A model generated the notes under the pieces. It saw only the letters and a list, made by a program, of their open reading frames with translations. It ran no database searches and had not been told where the DNA came from. This document shows positions 61,216-64,000 of a stretch of 64,000 bases of DNA, in pieces. This DNA comes from Fomitopsis serialis (taxonomy: Eukaryota > Basidiomycota > Agaricomycetes > Polyporales > Fomitopsidaceae). The position numbers and the translations under genes are program-made. How positions within the stretch are numbered: position 1 is the stretch's first letter; every line of letters begins with the position of its first letter. The DNA lies in contig NW_025954997.1 of the NCBI RefSeq assembly GCF_022376445.1, positions 1 through 64,000 of the forward strand. The letters run 5' to 3'.

Positions 61216-61857
61216 ACTACACAAGACTGTCTGTTACGTCGTCCGCGATTCGTCGAGACCAAACAATCAAGAATGCGGGAATGAAAATGGAGAGGGGTTC
61301 AAGTTGAGATCTTGAAAGCAAGGTTTCGCCACTGGCGATCTTTCCCGTGAATGTACACTCGACCATGGCGCTTAAACAGTTATAACTCATACCGAGTCTA
61401 TATGTACAAGGTGCAATTGACGAGACGCAAGTTTATGTTTTGTGTCAGTCCGTAAGGCAATCTATAATGAAACGTATGGATACAAACATTCCGTAAGGAC
61501 AACCTGGAACCAAAGGACTAGACGAAGCATACGGCATATACGACAGATAAACTACGGTGAGACAAGCAAGGTGGGATACGGATGTGCAAGCAGATTGCGG
61601 GGGCACATGCCGCGCGTACAGATGCCGTGTCTCCTCGAGAAACTGGGCACGAAACCCAACGTCAAGAACCGAGACAGGAACATCGCACAGCAGAAGGAGA
61701 TAGAGGGATCATAGGAGTGGGGTACAGGTAGATAGGAACACGATTCAGTTATCAAACGAGCAAACGAACAAACGAACAAAGCATCGAGAGTTAGGAAAAA
61801 AGGAATAAGGATAGGGGCGAGTAGGTAGACCCATGAGAGGGAGCAAGGGTATCGAGT
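61216..61857. other. intergenic, 3' flank of the transcription factor gene
   Basis: No gene is supported. The 61,740-61,800 stretch is A-rich (AACGAACAAACGAACAAAGC) and may contain 3' processing signals for the minus-strand gene that ends at 61,858. Confidence 0.4.
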
Positions 61858-63947
61858 CTATCCCACGTACTTGTATTCGTTCCACATCTCCGCGCCCGCA
61901 CCGTGCTCCGGCGGGAGCCACGCATGCGAGCCCGGCATCGGCATGCCCTGCGGCGGCGGCGGATGTGGGTGATAGTCGTGCGCCGACATAGGCGGCGCGT
62001 GTTCGGGCCTGTACGACATCCCGTACCGCGTCTCAACCATCGTAGACATCGACAGGCCGGGTTGCCCGCCAGACGTGTCCATCGGCAGGCTGCCCATCGG
62101 CGGCGCGACGCTCTGCGGGTGGTTCATCGGCGGGTTCTCGTACCCGGTAGGCGGGCCCTGTGATGACTGCGGCGGGCCAGGCGGGGGCGCATACTGGTAG
62201 TAGTTCGGCGGAGTGGGGCCCGTGGTGTACGAGACGGGGCTGGGTTGCGAGAGGGATGAGGTGTCGAAGAGGGACGCCCCTTGCGGCGAGTCAGAGAACG
62301 TCGATTCGTACCGCCTTCTGTCCACGTCGTCATTGGAAAACTGCATCGGGTAGTCCTCGCGAGGCATGTGGTCTTGCATTGGTGTCTGCTGTACGGGCGT
62401 TTGGGGAGGACGAATCGCGTACCCGTCGTGCGGATGAGGTGCGGCAGGCGCGAGGTGGGATGGGAGCGACTGAATATGTGAAGCGGAAGAGGACGAGGCA
62501 GAGGACGGCCCGCTGGCGGGAGTCGCCGTGTGCCTTGGGGGCGGCAGCGAGTGCACGGCGGGCCCAGCAGCGTTGCTCGACACCGACGCACCCCTTGGTC
62601 TCCCGCCCCCGCTAGCTGGCTGGGTGGGCCGAGCACGGATACCCACCGGCTGCTGCTTCCCCTTGTCCTTCTCTTTCTCCTTCATGTGCTTCTTCTCCTT
62701 CCTCCCTGACCCTTCCGGCTGTGCCAGACTGGCGTCCTTCACCATCCCGCCATTCACCTTACCCGGTGAACGTCCCGGGTCAGCCTTGACCGAGCTCACA
62801 GACGGACCCACGTAAGGGAACTGGAAGCCCGCCTCCATCCGCTCGTCGTCGAGCACGTCCCGCTTGCGCTTCACGCCTGCGGTAGCACCATTGTAAGCGC
62901 CGTTCGTCCTCGACGCCTCCGCTTTCCTCTTCATCATCTCGACAACCCTGACGGCCTCCGCCCTGCTCGACTCCTCAGAGTCGAGAGTCCGCAGCACGTC
63001 GAGCGCACACGCGATGCCCTTCAGGGCTTCGCCGGCGAAGATCCCGCTCGGCTGCTGGATGACGGCATGTGCGCAGACGACCGCGGCGTCGAACAGCGCC
63101 CTGCCGAAGTCGTAGAAGTCGAACGCAGCCGGCCTCGTGTTCGCCCACACTCCGTGCAGCATCCGGCTGGCGTAGATGATCGCATGAGCGGCGTTCAGCG
63201 TAGCGAGGATGGCTTGATGTTTGCCCGCGCCCGTGTGGCTGTCCTTCAGGAACGGGAGGTAGAGCTTCATGATGACGCGATTCGCCAGGATAGCAAGCTC
63301 GCCCTTCTGGGCCGTCAGCACGGACGAGGGAGGGGAGGAAGGTACCGGATTGATCGGCTCTGACCAGTCATGATCGAGCTCGAGACGGAACGCGGGCGGA
63401 AGGTCGGCGAGGAAGGTCGTCACATCGCTCTCGAACATAGCAGCCTGATCGATCGACAGTTCGTTCGAATCCTCGGCGAGTGGATCCCTGAACGTCTGCT
63501 TCTTGACGTTTTTGACGATCTGCGCTAGCCTGTACCAACATTAACCGACGTGCCTAGAACTTCGTGCGCCCGAAACACTCACCTGCACTTGAGCACAAAG
63601 TATGCAGAGCCCTTGTCTGCCCCATCACCGGTCTCAGACACGCCCGGCAGTATCGTCGAACTCGGGCCGAACGCATCTTCGTCCACGTCCGCGGGCAGAC
63701 GCGTCGTGAAAGAGTTGTCGGGGATCAACGGCGGGTGTCCCATACAATCCGAAACGAAGCTAGCGCGTCGGTCATGATAAATCCAGTGTGTGACTCAAAG
63801 AAAGCAGAGGACTTACAGGTCGTAGTAGAACACATCCCACCACACCCTCCTCCGCGCCTCTGCATCAAACAAGGAGTACGTCCCCGGGAACTCGTCAGGA
63901 TCGTTCGCAAGGCCCATCATCCTCGCGACGTTGATCATCTTCCCCAC
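61858..63947 (-). CDS. fungal-specific transcription factor, C-terminal part (gene continues beyond the window)
   Basis: Exons 63,947-63,817, 63,759-63,583 and 63,529-61,858 join in frame (659 residues visible). The first two and the start of the third form the end of the fungal_trans regulatory domain (PF04082): VGKMINVARMMGLANDPDEF, ARRRVWWDVFYYDLFVSDCM, GHPPLIPDNSFTTRLPADVD, KCRLAQIVKNVKKQ and later PAAFDFYDFGRALFDAAVVC. Such domains lie behind an N-terminal Zn2Cys6 DNA-binding domain, which would be outside the window to the right. From about residue 300 the protein is disordered, with a Lys-rich KEKKHMKEKEKDKGKQ stretch and a Pro/Ser/Gln-rich tail ending AEMWNEYKYVG, probably an activation region. 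The regulated pathway is not evident. Confidence 0.85.
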
Positions 63948-64000
63948 CTACGCAAACAAGAATCCCGTCAATCACTGCACGTCACCACGCTCTCGCCAGC

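Overview
The window looks like nuclear DNA of a basidiomycete fungus, most likely an agaricomycete and perhaps a polypore. The evidence is: genes broken by many 49-70 bp GT-AG introns; a GC-rich host-gene codon style; a pair of clade III-like sesquiterpene synthases; an F-box gene of the basidiomycete type; a DUF6532-like gene; and a Ty3/gypsy family typical of wood-decay fungi. There are no operons, no CRISPR arrays, and no rRNA or tRNA genes that I could find. Gene models below were spliced by hand; exon limits are given wherever reading frame and splice sites agreed.

Layout. Positions 1-29,300 are a transposon-dominated accessory region. It holds decayed host-gene fragments (about 2.4-3.2 kb and 9.4-10.2 kb), an unknown multi-exon gene (6.0-7.6 kb, minus), a hAT transposase tail (11.15-11.9 kb), a many-exon DUF6532-like gene (12.4-15.5 kb, minus), a decayed Ty3/gypsy cluster (15.6-22.1 kb) with a minus-strand pol and plus-strand partner genes, and a 4.3 kb block between perfect 20 bp inverted repeats (22,146-26,428).

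Positions 29,300-47,500 are the gene-rich core: an unknown-family gene (copy A), a frameshifted Obg GTPase copy, an extracellular-type aldose 1-epimerase with at least 12 exons, MCM4, an F-box gene, copy B of the unknown family, a sesquiterpene synthase, and a bHLH regulator.

Positions 48,340-53,800 are again accessory. A 2.3 kb element with inverted termini carries a piece of an F-BAR (Imp2/Cdc15-like) gene, and a PD-(D/E)xK-like gene follows. Positions 55,100-64,000 hold a kinase-like gene, a second sesquiterpene synthase, the intact Obg GTPase and the 3' part of a fungal-specific transcription factor gene that runs off the right edge.

The most striking large-scale feature is mirror symmetry. 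The order Obg(+), unknown A(+)/B(-), terpene synthase(+), then terpene synthase(-), Obg(-) shows that inverted segmental duplication built this locus. The second striking feature is a class of non-autonomous elements that combine inverted termini, strand-asymmetric C-rich low-complexity DNA and captured host-gene fragments. These are the best candidates here for something undescribed.
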